Of a DNA stretch of 64,000 nucleotides, positions 1-21,102 are shown in pieces. Position 1 is the first letter of the stretch, and each line of letters starts with the position of its first letter. This stretch comes from Ecdyonurus torrentis (taxonomy: Eukaryota > Arthropoda > Insecta > Ephemeroptera > Heptageniidae): contig OX439128.1 of assembly GCA_949318235.1 (NCBI GenBank), positions 51,262,674 through 51,326,673 of the forward strand, given 5' to 3'. The position numbers were made by a program, and so were the translations under genes. The notes beneath the pieces were generated by a model. The model did not search any database. It was not told the origin of the DNA and saw only the letters and a list, made by a program, of their open reading frames with translations.

Positions 1-1260
1 AATAAAATTGCTACGAAACTGTGTTGCTAAATTAGCGTAGTGATGTCAAGTTGGTTTAGTGTGTCTGTCTATAGCTACTTATTTGTAGTAATTTACACAC
101 GTGAAAATAGTACATCTCCATACATGGAGTTTCACCTTCAATTTATAATGTACAGTATACATACATACATTAACTTATTAGCCATATGGTAACATCAATT
201 CGTACTTAAGTTAATCATAAAAACGTACTGTGTAAGTGTGTACTCATATAAGTTTGATTATTATCATTAACCATTTAAATAACTGCGCTGACAAAAATAC
301 ATACGTAATAATCATAATATACTAGTAATTTCATAGCAATAATATAATTAATGCTTTTGTTGAATAATAATAATATTATGCTACAAAATAACCTTGCAAT
401 CTTTAAAATACAATGAGGAATTTTATTGACCCAAACGCAATGCATAGTAAATACGCTTATTTATTTATGAATTTGCTTTACAAATGGACAAAATGAAATA
501 CGTAATAATTATGCTAGCTCAATGCAGCAACATTTATGCATAACAAGATAACTTTGTTGTATTGTATAGTGATTATAGCATAATAGTTAAAGGAATAAAC
601 CAGAGAAAAACATAATTATGCATTTATATCACAAAACACTTGATGAGACTTACATAAATAACTTTATATAGTTTGTCTCAAAACCCAACAGTAGCCCCGT
701 AGCAGTGATCAGAAAATTCGATTTATGCAACCCGCACAACTTTTCCTTACTAATTGTTGCATGTTTTTCACTGTTTTTGACGTCATAAACATGAATTTTT
801 ACGCAAATTGCATACTTTACAGTTTTTTCACGCTCTCTCGTGGGGCTACATTAACACTTTGGTAGAAATTGTCATCAGTTTTGAAGATACCATTTCGTGT
901 TTATTCATTAAAAAGCATAATGTTGTTTTATGTGGTCTATGGCTTTAAGATGTTCAGCATAATTACTTATATTATTGCACAATATCTACATTTGTGCTCC
1001 ACAATATACACAGTATAGTAATTAGTCAATGCAGCACGAATTATGTATTTTATTTTTTGTTGAAATTGATGTACACAAATGTGTACATGTCATATAAGTA
1101 CAACACTCCAATTTGGAACATTTTACTGACTAAATTGTGACTTTCAGCATAAAGCATTGTTAGTTTAGACAAGACGTTTGTAAATAAATGTTTCTTATTT
1201 ATTCATTAAATTTGGTGTTAATTGTAAATAATGACTAGACCAACGCTTGTTGTAACAAAC

Positions 1261-1578
1261 TTAAAGGCGTATAACACCTTGAACAAAAAACTTGTCTAAT
1301 ATCCTAACATACTTAAATATCAACGTTGATTTGGCCGGAGTCTTTGATTTCTCATTTATTTTCCATTCGCAAAATGCCAGATGCGGGTTTATGACGTGTC
1401 AGATTTCTTTGAGCCACGCGCGCAGAAACAGGCGAGCTGTGACGTCATATACCCTCATCTGGCATTTTGTGAATGGAAAATAAATTAGAAATCAATGACT
1501 CTGGCTAAATCAACGTTGATATTTAGGTATGTTAGGATATTATACATGTTTTTTGTTCGAGGTATTCTACGCCTTTAA
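1261..1578. mobile_element. Palindromic foldback element (MITE-like), copy 1, with CRE site
   Basis: The two halves are approximate reverse complements: the left end starts TTAAAGGCGTA and the right end finishes TACGCCTTTAA, and long stretches such as the CCTAACATAC and ATCAACGTTGAT segments recur inverted. A consensus cAMP-response element TGACGTCA sits near the centre (1440-1447). TTAA is present at both outer ends and could be a target duplication. There is no coding capacity. A related copy lies at 5271-5572. Confidence 0.75.
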
Positions 1579-2875
1579 TGGCACTATGAACTTCCTGGGT
1601 CAATACAATTTCTTATTGCTTATACGTGTACTGCATTACGACTGTCATTCATAGCATAAATATCATATTGCATATGATAGTCATACTTACTGTTTCAATT
1701 TAGCCAACATTAATAATATATCATTAATGCAGCATAAATTACGTATATTTAGTTTCTTCTTTCCATGCATAAAAGAAAAATATGTGCCAGCATGAGTTTA
1801 TAAATAATAAAAATTAAAAAAAAAAATCCATTTTGGTCGCGTGTTCGTCTTATAAGAGCAAGTATATAATTATTGCAATACTATTTCATGTATGTCGACG
1901 TTTTAATTAACTTACATGTCAAATAAACGCAGCGTCATTTTATAAACAATCGTCAGTTGGTAGAACAAATTGCTACTCTACAATTTAAATCACAATTAAG
2001 AACTTAGGTTACTAGGAAAATAAAATGTCTCTACAAAATGTAAATTTTAATGTAAAGAGGAAATGTTGCTTGTGATTTTTCCTTGAAAGGCATGTATGTA
2101 TTAAGTGCTAACACAAAACACGGTCAAATAATTAAGTTACTATATAGACTTTACATTTCCGCTATACGTTGTCAGTAATTTGAAATTTAGTGTCAAATCT
2201 CAGTTGTTTTAGCATTCTTGTTTTTTCTTAGTTGAAGCATGTTTTAACACTGTGTTTTGTAATTAATTAAATATTTTTAAATTATTTAATATCATTTTTT
2301 TTTTTTTTTTTTTTTTGTGGCTCTATTATAAACTGTGTAGGAAAAAAGTTGCCGTAAAATTAAGTAGAAATAACGATTTTTTTTTGTACAAAACATCCTT
2401 ACTAATCTAAAAATAAATAAATAAAATGCATTGTGTTTAAGAGAAACCGCGTGCATTTTTAATGAAGTTTAATTATTAACTAAGTTCGTAAGTGGACTTA
2501 ACACATTTGTTATTTGTACTTGAATTTGGACTTATCTTTTACGTCATTTTTCCCCCTTTTACGTTCCATATGTATACTTCTAAAATATTTGCATATTTAT
2601 ATAATATTTTGAATATAACATCAAATTTAAAAAAATAAAAATACGTAAAGCATTTTGTACATTGGACCATCTTATAGTCACGCAAGATAATCAATGAAAT
2701 AATTCATATTAAAACTACAATTTGGACACTTTTATCGGTTACTTTTAAACTGAAGGAAATTCATGGCAATTTAAAACTTGAATTCGTAAATAACAATAAT
2801 AATAAACAAAGATATATTTGATTGCTTTTTTTGTTTCTCTATGCTGTATAATTTATTGATCACAAAATTATAAGG

Positions 2876-2907
<32 letters not shown>

Positions 2908-3590
2908 TTGAAAGACAAGAAGTGTTCATTGCGGATAAAATTTTGGCTCCAAATGTGGAGAGTTGTATCGATCAGTAGACGAGCATGAATATTATAGCAA
3001 AGTAACCATATGATGATGCAGCAAACCATGGTACAGTACGTACGTATAATAACGTACCATTTTTTTATTATTATTTTTAACTGTGGTTATATACTGTAGG
3101 ATAGGAGGGTTGTATAAAGTCAGTAGCACAAATTTTACCAGAGTTGTATTACCAAAAGAAAGTTCGCAAATGTTACCTAATTTGAACAGCAATTAACGTA
3201 AATCATAAAAAATTTATTTTTGGTTGATTTTTTGTTCATGCGTTAGTTACTAAACTAAATTATTAAACTAAAATTGTATTTAAACTCTTTAATACGTGTT
3301 GTTATGTTATAACTAAATATAGAATTAAATTTTATTGATCAAAAACAGTATAAGTAATAAAACAGCCTAGTCAAGAAATAGAGACAACAAAAACAAGCAG
3401 AAATAATTTTATAATAGAACCCACATGCGGACATAAAGAAATACGTAATAATAGTTCTATAGCACAATACACCAACACTTATGCTTAACATAACATAATT
3501 TACTGTACCGTCAAATTTTTGGCAAAATTTTCACAAATTGTATACTCCCTAAGTAAAACTCATAGCAACGTGGAACAAAAACTAAAAGAT

Positions 3591-4041
3591 GGTTAAAAAA
3601 AGGGATGATCTACAAGCTCCAGTTATCAAAACATTAAAGTGTCCATTGAAATCTAGAGATAATTAGGGTTACAATTTGCATATGATTAGCATTGTGTTTT
3701 TGTTTTTTCAAATTTAAAAACATTTGAATCAATAACTTTTTTTTAACTGTCTGATGTTACAGATATTTTTATGCTATATCGACTACTTTTTGTTTTATAT
3801 TAATTTGTCCATCCTGTTTCGAGAAAATTGAGCATCAGTTTGCCCATTTGAATAACATTGATTTTGAATTTCGCGGCAAAATAAAAATGGTTAAAAATTA
3901 ATTGCGAGAAATGTATGGGCAGTACGAAGAAATTGTATTTGAACTTCTATTTTGTAAAAAGGATATGTATTCAAAAATAATTAAAAAAAAAAAAAACTAT
4001 GATCAGTTTTGTTGAAAAAAGCGGGCGTTCCAGGTCTGAGG
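3591..4041 (+). mobile_element. Dispersed element, diverged/truncated copy of the TTAA-flanked element at 7554
   Basis: About 450 bp match, in inverted orientation, the element at 7554-8069. The right end shows the same terminal motif CCAGGTCTGAGG (4030-4041), but the flank is TTCA rather than TTAA. The left part of the full element is missing, because similarity stops near GGTTAAAAAAAGGG. It is non-coding. Confidence 0.7.
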
Positions 4042-4149
4042 TTCACCATTATTATTATTATTATATTTTTTTTTCTTCACATTTCTATAAGCTTCAATTA
4101 AAGAGTAAATAATTGTTGGAACATTTGACAAAAGTCACCCCACTGAACG

Positions 4150-4440
4150 GTGTTTATACAACTCAGCATCATAGTTCAGATGCTCAGCGTAATAATTACT
4201 TCTGCTGCTACAAAATTTTGCGCTCTGTATTATGTAGACTATTATAATAGACGGTACTGATTATACTACATATAACATAATAGTTCAGATGTTCAGCATA
4301 ATAATTACGTATGTTATTACAAAATAGCAACATTTGCGCTCTATATATTACGAATATTATAATGATTATTTGATGCAGCATAAATTACGTACCGTATAAT
4401 TTATTTTTTTCCGTGCATTATTCTTCAAATAGTTAAAATG
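4150..4440. repeat. Dispersed AT-rich repeat with GCAGCATAAATTACGTA motif
   Basis: Phrases such as CAGCATAATAATTACGTA, TTGCGCTCTATATATTACG and GATGCAGCATAAATTACGTA, followed by a T-rich tract and CCGTGCAT, recur with variation near 955-1060, 1725-1790 and 6600-6670. Copies near 850-895 and 4784-4830 also share TTGTCATCAGTTTTGAAGAT. These are probably fragments of one old interspersed family. Boundaries are not resolved. Confidence 0.45.
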
Positions 4441-5073
4441 AAATTTTGTGAGGGGTTAAACATAAATATTGACGCATTATCAAATGTATACTTATTTCCG
4501 TTACTATTATTTTGTTACGTATTTATTGAAATATTTAAATATAGTTTTATTAAAACAGTTTGCTGTATTAAAAATAAAATAGTAAAATAATTAATGCTCA
4601 AAATTGATAGCTGCGATATTCCTATGAACTGCCATCAGTCAATAAAAGTGTCAAATTTTTAATTTTAAATTCAATAGCAAAATTATATTTTTAAACCTTT
4701 TCATGTGTTAAAAAAAATACTGGTGCTTGTTACGTATATTTAAAAAGCAAAACACGGTAGTAGGGTTTAGATTGTGAAACTAACGGGGCTAAAAATTGTC
4801 ATCAGTCATCAGTTTTGAAGATCCCATTTCGGACTGAAATACTGCATGGTAAAAGGTGCATAAACAGAATTACTGTAATATCGATAAGTGTCCGTCCATG
4901 ATAAGAACATACATAAAAACATTTTATTTTAATATTTACCTTAATGATGCGCAGTAGTAAATTGAAAGTAAACAAGTGAGAGCAGCTGTTTATATTGTAA
5001 TTGTTACATAATGTGACAAACAAGATGAACTGAAGCCGTAGACGTTTTCTCGCTTTGTCCTGGCGATCCTCTT

Positions 5074-5075
<2 letters not shown>

Positions 5076-5142
<67 letters not shown>
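5076..5142. repeat. (CT)n microsatellite
   Basis: About 67 bp of uninterrupted CT dinucleotides. The open frame on the minus strand across it is an Arg-Glu repeat artefact. Confidence 0.95.
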
Positions 5143-5144
<2 letters not shown>

Positions 5145-5270
5145 GTGAAGTGTCATCTTCTCCTCACTGAAGAACCACATACGTAATTGTGTGTGTTTGT
5201 AGACCAGCTGGTACGACATTGTATAGTACCTGCGACAAGTGCATGCCAAATTGACCAAACATTCAGAAAG

Positions 5271-5572
5271 ACGTAGAACACCTTGAACAAAAAACTTGTC
5301 TTATATCCTAACATACCAAAATATCAACGTTGATTTGGCCGAAGTCGTTGATTTCTAATTTATTTTCCATTTACAAACCATTCGGGTTTATAACGTCACA
5401 ATTCGCCTGTTTCCGCGGGGGAGGACTAGTGAGCTGTGACGTCATAAACCCGCATCTGCTACTTTGTGAATGGAAAATAAATGAGAAATCAATGACTCCG
5501 GTCAAATCAACGTTGATATTTAGGTATGTTATGATATTAGACAAGTTTTTTGTTCAAAATATTCTACACGTA
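5271..5572. mobile_element. Palindromic foldback element, copy 2, with CRE site
   Basis: A second copy of the element at 1261-1578. It has the same order of CACCTTGAACAAAAAACTTG, ATCAACGTTGAT, the gene-free GC-richer centre and inverted return. TGACGTCA is preserved at 5437-5444. The end sequences are more diverged than in copy 1. Confidence 0.72.
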
Positions 5573-7009
5573 TAATTTTTAATTTTTGTTATGGTCGGTG
5601 GCATTCAATGCATGATCACGTCAAATTTAACAAAATAGTCTTTCATAATATTAGAAAGAGAGAGAGAGAGAGAGAGAAGAAAATAATGATAATCAAAGAA
5701 AATTGATCATAAATCTTAAAATTATTTATTATTATTTTAATTTATTATTATTATTTTTTTTTATTGTTATAATTTTTTTTTATTAAAACATCCAAGTTTA
5801 TTATTTCAAAATTTTACATTATATTAGTCATATAATATCGTTTCAAATTCAAAAACATTTTTATAAAATGAAATATGATATTGAAATTTAATCTTGTTTG
5901 ATCTATTTATTGTTATCTTTGTCCTTTTTTTTATTGTTTTTTTTTTATATCTTTTACAATTTTTTTCTAGCATCTTATTTTGAACCGTTACAATTTTATA
6001 AACTCTGTTTTTGTCCCCTTTCAAAAATATTATGCCCAAGAATGAATTAAGTACCTTTTATAATTTTAATTGCAGGTTCTTATAAGCTAAAGAATGAATT
6101 AAACGAATAAAAGAATGTCCAATATGTATTTTCAGTAATAAAGTAATACTAAATAACTAAATAATAATTTTGTTGAAAAAAAAAATTGCAATTCTTTAAA
6201 ATTTGTTATTTGTTATTTAAAATTTTAGAATTATTTTTGTTTTATAACTTTTCTAGAAATCAAATAATAATAATAATAATAATAAAATATGAAAAGAAAA
6301 GACTGCAGATTTGTTGTTTCAATTATGCTGTTGTATACAGCAACTTTTATTTTCATCATTAAAAAAATAATTCCCCACCATAAAGTTACTGTATTTTGCA
6401 ACATAAAGCAGTAAGTACGAACAAAAATAAATAAACTATGCTGGCTCATTTTCAACACAATTTGTTTAATACAGCATGATTTATGCTATACAACATAATA
6501 TAATAACTATGTCTATATGTAATCCTCTGATCAATAAACTTATTTATCTTGCACAGCATAATTGTTCTTATTTTGTTATAATTATAGTTGTTCTTATTTA
6601 GCATCATTTATGCTATAATGAGATAAATGTAGCATAAATTACGTAATTTATTCTTTCCGTGCATATAGACGTCCGACAATGAAATTTTGTATTACCAAAG
6701 CGTATAATTATATTGTACATTACAATTTGTAAAATTTTCTCTTTGGTTCAAATGGACGACTTTCTTAATTGCTAATTTCAAAGTTTTTCGTTGTTGTAAA
6801 AAATGTTTTCCTAATGAGAAAAACGTAATGATCCTTATATGTGCAGAGGTAATGAAAATTATATTTTCGAAAGTTGCATATTCAATAGTATATTAATTGA
6901 GATGCACTCATGGCTTTGTAACATTATTATGCTGGCTTGTGGTCTATTTGTGCGTTATGCTTGACAATCATAATTATTTTTATTTAATTGTAACAGAATT
7001 CAAAAGCTA

Positions 7010-7010
<1 letters not shown>

Positions 7011-7048
<38 letters not shown>
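7011..7048. repeat. Poly(A) run
   Basis: About 38 consecutive A. Similar long A or T runs occur near 2876-2905, 14356-14385, 15592-15616, 17845-17886, 18327-18363, 25371-25410, 27768-27797, 30900-30943, 49391-49424, 49694-49744 and 59484-59510. Confidence 0.9.
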
Positions 7049-7050
<2 letters not shown>

Positions 7051-7299
7051 TCTAAACGCACCTAAAAAATTAAACCCCCTCAACTTAATATAACCCTCCG
7101 GAAGATAATTTTCAAAACAACATTGTTGGCAATAAAGTAAAGGAGAAAATTAGCAACTGGAAAAATAAATAGATAAACGTACGATAAAAGTCTACTTTTT
7201 ATATATGCGGTTTCCCTAGCTTAATTTCGTATACGCTTTTAATATTACGCAAATTTAAGGGAAAAAAATCGTTGCGGTTAGGTTGATGATATAATAGTA

Positions 7300-7388
7300 A
7301 AGGAGAGAAGAAACCAGCAAGGGCCTTACCATGGTCCCTCCTCAAGTAAAGGGACTGTCTTCACTATGGTAAGGCCTTTGCTGCTTTT
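7300..7388. mobile_element. Short hairpin copy of the CCAGCAAGG palindromic MITE family
   Basis: The left arm AAACCAGCAAGGGCCTTACC is followed about 50 bp later by its complement GGTAAGGCCTTTGCTG, with the inner GGTCCCT/AGGGAC also pairing. It is an internally deleted member of the family seen at 12754, 21103, 29496, 43014, 49615 and 59158. Confidence 0.65.
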
Positions 7389-7553
7389 AATATTGAAATC
7401 AAAGAATTTGCTCTGTAGTAAAGCTGCAGCCACTTAGATCTCTGAGTTTTTTTTTTTTTTATCTATATGGTATAATAATTTATATTCTTTATAAAAATAT
7501 TTTCCAGTGAACTTTTAGGGAAAATAATATGTAATTTTTCCTTTAACGGTTAA

Positions 7554-8069
7554 CCTCAGACCTGGAACGCCCCCTTTTTTCAAAAAACTGATCGTAAAAT
7601 TTTTTAAAAATTTTTTTTGAATATATATCCTTTTTACAAAATAGAAGTTCAAATACAATTTCGTCGTACTGCCCATACATTTCTGGCAATTAATTTTTAA
7701 CCATTTTTATTTTGGCGCGAAATTCAAAATCAATGTTATTCAAATGGGCAAACTGATGCTCGATTTTCTCGAAAACAAGATGGATAAGTAAATCTAAAAC
7801 AAAAAGTAGTCGATAGAGCATGACAATATCTATAACATCAGAAAGTTTTAAAAAAAGTTATCGATTCAATTTTTTTTTAAATTGAAAAAACAAAAACACA
7901 ATGCTAATCATATGCAAATTGTAATCCTAATTATCTCTAGATTTCAATGGACACTTCAATGTTTTGATATATGGAGCTTGTAGATCATCCCTTTTTTTAA
8001 CCCCCTTAAATTTTTTAAAAAAAGTTATCGATTGAATTTTGAGATATTTTGATTTTTCCAGGTCTGAGG
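7554..8069. mobile_element. Non-autonomous DNA element with TTAA target duplication (piggyBac-like MITE)
   Basis: The termini are inverted repeats: CCTCAGACCTGG at the left (7554-7565) and CCAGGTCTGAGG at the right (8058-8069). Each is directly flanked by TTAA (7550-7553 and 8070-8073). TTAA duplication is the signature of piggyBac-type transposition, so the 516-bp element is inferred to be a piggyBac-mobilised non-autonomous copy. There is no transposase frame inside. A second, inverted and partial copy lies at 3591-4041. Confidence 0.7.
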
Positions 8070-8611
8070 TTAATCCTTAAAAAAAAAACAGCTTTCTAGG
8101 GATTTCGAATAAAATTCTAAAGAAATTCTGTAGTTCCATACAAAGTTCCATGCACTCCCTAATGAAGTAAAGCAATGTGAATCATATGATTCTTTTAAAA
8201 AGTGAGTTTAAAAATACCTACAAAATATGTTTTATAGTGTGTCAAACTATTTAGCAGCTAATAATGTCAAATATTGCTGACTTAGCGTCCTACTTGCTTT
8301 CATTATTCTTTGCTTTGTTATATTTAGTATGTATTTGTATCGACTTGTTCTACTCTGTAAAGACATGGAACGCAATAAAATCTTTAATTTCTCATGATTT
8401 TTCTGGCAAGGTACACTCCTCACAATTATATTTTCTCTGGGCAACAAAATATTCGCCAACTAGGGCCGATGTTTTCTCAACCAACTCATGCTTTGATGTC
8501 CTATCAGAAATAGTTGCTAATTGCACATACTCTCTAGAGAGACATCTCCTCGTCTATGTGATATTCTTACACTTTAAGGGAGTAGGGTACCCACCTTATA
8601 TCTCAAAAACT

Positions 8612-8905
8612 AGAACTAAATTTGGTGTCATTGTGTAGCTAAGGTCACATCTAGCCGTGATAAAAATTTCTTGATGTTTGACCGTCCCGAAAAATAGAAA
8701 AAAATTATTGAAATTAACATTGGGCCTTATGGGCTTAAAATTTCAAAAAATCATATAAAATTAATTTGCACGGTGACCCCCCAAAATTGTTATATATTTG
8801 AAATTGTCTCAAGCTGAAGTATCATTGTGCAAAATTTCCAATTTTTTTTTTTGACGAGAAAAGTTTGAGTCTAATGGCCGACGTCGGTCCCCTACGCCCT
8901 TAATA
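8612..8905 (+). repeat. Dispersed repeat family, copy 1
   Basis: Shares an ordered set of phrases (GATAAAAATTTC, ATTGAAATTAACAT, CTTATGGG, GGTGACC-CCCC-AATT, CACTGTGCAAAA or close variants) with 27862-28140 (opposite strand) and partly with 32530-32700 (same strand). It is non-coding. It lies just upstream of the first visible GSK3 exon. Confidence 0.55.
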
Positions 8906-8953
8906 TGTGTTGTCTTATTTAAATTGATTCCATTTGTTTGATTTGTGTTGCAG

Positions 8954-16950
<7,997 letters not shown>

Positions 16951-17331
16951 GCAATCCTCAGCCCAGCCCAGCAGTAGACACACATACACACATGTACACA
17001 TGTCCGTACGTCAGTCAGACGACAGTCAAGTGTCCCCCCCTCTTAATAACCTCTGGCATAATCTACCAGCACCAAAATATAACAAACATCGTTGATCTGT
17101 CTTAGATACACTACGTACCAATACCTGTGCTTAATTGCTGCAATGCTCGGGGATCACCCTTTTTTTTTCTCTTTCTTTCTTTTTTTAATTTAAAATTAAG
17201 TTTTGGTATAAATTTTGAAATGTATAAAAAGAAAAAAACCTGCTAAATGTGAATTTGTCCCTAAGAATTATCATTCTTTAGTTTTTAGCTTAAGTTTGAA
17301 AATCACTCAGGAAGTTAATGTGTGATAAAAA

Positions 17332-17337
17332 AATAAA
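17332..17337 (+). terminator. Possible GSK3 poly(A) signal
   Basis: First AATAAA after the GSK3 stop codon, about 380 nt downstream. Others follow in this AT-rich DNA, so use of this one is only a guess. Confidence 0.25.
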
Positions 17338-17842
17338 TCGTCTGAAGCAATGAAAAACTCATGAAGCCAGTTTTCTGTGCTCCGAAATAGGGATAAAAAT
17401 AATAAAAAATACTACCACTCAATGCTTTTTAAATGAAATTTCTCATTTATAGAGGAAAGAGTATGGAAACAAACCTAAGGTATTCAAATAAGTTTTCATA
17501 GCAATGAAAAATAAATTTGACATTTTTTTAGGCCCAAAATCTTGTTCAGTAAGTTGTTTTTTTCTTTTTAATATAAAATAAGTACATTTTTAAATTTCTA
17601 CTTAAAACTTAATTAAATGGCAGTCTGTATTTTGCTGCTGAAAATATTATTAATTAATTACTTAATTAATAAGTTGCTTGTTGCATGTTTACTAACATGT
17701 GATTATGCATCTTATTGTTGCCTTTTTTTTTTCTTTAAATTAAAATATCACTTAATATTATGTATCCTTGTAAAAATATTTTTATTTGCATGCAAATTTT
17801 TAATGAAGTACAAGTTGATAAATTATTTTGTTATCAAATTAT

Positions 17843-17888
<46 letters not shown>

Positions 17889-18321
17889 CATAATGCAAAG
17901 TTTTTATTGGATTGTAAATAATAACTGTAAGAAATCATGACCATAGTTAAGCAAGCTTGTGTAAAAACATCAAAGTTAGTACAAAAATAATAGTAATATC
18001 GTTGCGGGGAGACGTTGCATGTTTATTTCATGTTAAAAGGTAACTTAGTTACTCATAGCTCCCTCACTTACTCCAACTGTAATAATTGTATTGCAGCATA
18101 TTAAAGTTTCACAACGTGGTATTGGTTGTCATTGTGTTAATAATTGACTCTTAAACATATTCTGTGATTTCTAGCAAAAAAAATTGTAATTAAAAAAAAA
18201 TGGGTTAAATTAATGATTTATGCATTCTACACCAAAGACAGACAAATGGAAAGAAAAATGTAAATTTATTTTATTTAAGTTAGTAAAGTGCTCAGAATTT
18301 ACATGTTTTGAGAGTAAGAGG

Positions 18322-18364
<43 letters not shown>

Positions 18365-19656
18365 AAAACTATAGTAAGATAAGGTTTCTTGTTGCACTCT
18401 TGTCTTTGTTAATAGTTTTTATTGTTGTATTTTAGTTAGTTTTTAACACTTTTTTTGTCCTGCAAGTTTCTAAGACAGACTTCGTGATTATATTTTGTGC
18501 TCCCCTCTCCCCCCCCCCCCCCCCCTCCACCCTCCCGTGTTGTAAATGTCCTGTTAGAAGCCGACTATTTTGACTTAGCTAGCGCCTGCTCGCTCGCTCG
18601 CCTCAACAAATATGAAAACAAAAATAAACATGGAGCAACTTCCTACTCTGTACATTTTTTGTATCGGACACACAGTGGTTTTTAGGTGCTCTGAATTTAG
18701 CGGCGTTTAACAAATCTGCATTATAATTATTATTAATGTATTTCATCAAGTTTTGGCTTTAATTTTTTTTAATTAATTAGCTTAATGCAAAGAAGAAAAT
18801 AAATATGGTACAGAAATATATTTAAAAAAATATATATTAAAAAAAAAGAAATTTTACATAAATATGTAGTAATTTAACAGGCAATGTTAATTATAAATAA
18901 TTAAAATATTAATTATGATAAATGACAGGTGAAATTTAATCCTGTTATTTTCATATATATATTTTTTTTTCTTTTTTGTCAACTCCAATAGAGTTGATGA
19001 AAAATATTAGGAACACCTGTCACTGTGAATATCAATTTAGCCCATAAGTTTTTTGTGAATAATTAAGCTTACTTAATTACTTTTCTCTCAATATTTACCC
19101 CACATCCTCAAAAAAGAAAAGATATAAAAAAAAAAAAAAAGATATAAGTCCCCCATTGTAACTTGTTTGCCCTCAAAAAAAAAAGTTTTACTCTCAAGGC
19201 CGCTCGCTTTAACGTGGGAGGCTTAAAAACATATAAATAAATATATAAAATAACAATACTGAGGGATTGTAGATGAGTGACTGAGCTTACTTTGTATGAA
19301 TGTTTGAGTATAACTGACATGTATTTATCCGCTTTATATAAAGAAAAGAAAGATTAAAAAAAAAAAAAAAATGCTGCAAAATTTTTAGGGAATGGTGCAA
19401 ATAAAAAAAAATATTTAGAATTGCATTATTATAATAATACAAGTACCTCATATGGTATAAGTTACTCCACCAAAATAATTTTTAAATTAATATTTAAAAA
19501 AAAAGTGAAATTTGCATATTAAAAAAAAAGAAGAAGATTGAAAGTAGTTGTTGCTTTATATTTCGAGAGAAAGTTTGACGAATGAGTGATCTAGTTGATG
19601 GCTATGTTCATTGGAATTAAAAAAATATATATAATACATAATATTTTCTGTTGTCT

Positions 19657-19690
<34 letters not shown>

Positions 19691-21102
19691 CAACTTCTTT
19701 ATTTTTAATCTCTTTATAATGACTTTTAATTTTTTTTTAACCTTTTAAAAAAAAAACACATTTTGATTCTACAAAATAATAGGAAAAAAATATTATTAAT
19801 GTGTAATGTTGTGGGGGTGTAACGAACAGAAAACAATCATTATGTTGTGGATATTATAGGATTAATGAAGGAAATAATATATTATATATGAATATAACAA
19901 AACAAAAAACTGAATCCACTTTTGTGTATGTAAGCGGGAGATACTACATTTGCTTGATATGTCCATGTATGTTTGCACTGCTAGCCGCTCTCGATTGATT
20001 CATTGATTGATTCATTAATCGAATGTAAATGTCCATTATTATTATTATTATTTTCTATAAGTGTACCCAGCTTTGAAACAAAGGGTCCATGTTAAATATT
20101 ATATCAAGAGTATTCTGCTATTACGTCAAATGTCCATTTGAATTTGGTGTCCCATCAACACCAAATTTTTGCCTTTTTTTTCCGTTTCAGGTCATTTACA
20201 GCAAAAATAATAATAATCAAGATCAAATGGACAATGGACATCTTAGCAGACCACCCTTGGTAATATCATTTTAATGTAAAAACATATTTAAAAATGGGCA
20301 TAAGCATTCGTTTAGTAATAAAGTAAATAAGGGGCTGAAGCACTAACTAAAATTTTGTTTAGCAATTTATATATATAGAGAGAGAAAAAGAGAGAACGTG
20401 AGAGGGAGAGAGAGAGAAAATAAAAAGAAGTAGCAAACAATAATTGTCTTATTAATGAAGTTTGGATAAAAAAAAGTAATTTAACAAATATTTTGTGAGG
20501 CTGCGTGAGTGTTGTATGATTTTTTGTATTGCTGTAAATATCGCTCGTGAAGAAATATCTTGCTAGCCTGCATGTCATTTGATTGTAGTATAAAGAAAAA
20601 GAAGGAAAAAAAGTGCTTTCAGCCCTAACTTACCCTAGTGGTCTATTAGACAAAAGCACCAATTCATTGCTGTACAGTATAAATAAATATATTATTATAA
20701 TTATTATTATTATGACCACACCATAACTAATTGACTCAAAAAAATAAAAAAAAATTATTAATATTAAATAAAATATATATATAAAAAAAAAGATATGTTT
20801 AAAAAAAAAAGGTAAACCCACAAACAAACATATTGACACAGCTAAAGAAAATACTATTGTGTACGTTTTCTAGTTGCAGAATTATGACACAGAGACAGAA
20901 ATTAGTCGTTGTCTGGCTTATATAATGTGGGCTAATTGTTTGTTAATTAGTCCGTTAATTAAGTCAGCTACGGGTTATTGTAACATATAAATATAATATT
21001 AAAAAGTGCATGGATTTTCACTGTTATATTCAATATCTATATTTCACCTTTTAACCCTTTTTCATTATTATAATATTTATATTAATTATTATAAAATTAA
21101 AA

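Larger units (their letters stand above)
1..8953. other. Repeat-rich non-coding DNA, probably the 5' large intron of GSK3
   Basis: No coding exon could be recognised in this stretch. I looked for the GSK3 exon that should carry the glycine-rich loop and catalytic lysine, which must precede the exon at 8954, and did not see it. The stretch is therefore best read as intron whose upstream exon lies outside the window, although intergenic DNA cannot be excluded. It holds two CRE-bearing palindromes, two copies of a TTAA-flanked element in opposite orientations, a (CT)n tract, long A/T runs and dispersed repeats sharing the motif ATGCAGCATAAATTACGTA (for example near 1730, 4373 and 6622). The short open frames here overlap repeats or microsatellites and look spurious. 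Confidence 0.6.

Noticed and set aside
5004..5258. Minus-strand frame with an Arg-Glu repeat
   Set aside because: Produced by the (CT)n microsatellite at 5076-5142.
8264..8638. 124-codon plus-strand frame with a hydrophobic start
   Set aside because: It lies between repeats, begins inside AT-rich intron-like DNA, overlaps an opposite-strand frame, and its end runs into the dispersed repeat at 8612. There is no recognisable domain or splice context.
1..8953. Search for the GSK3 exon with the glycine-rich loop and catalytic lysine
   Set aside because: No segment encoding a GSFGVVYQA-like or VAIKKVLQDKRFK-like sequence with splice sites was found, so the exon is taken to lie outside the window.
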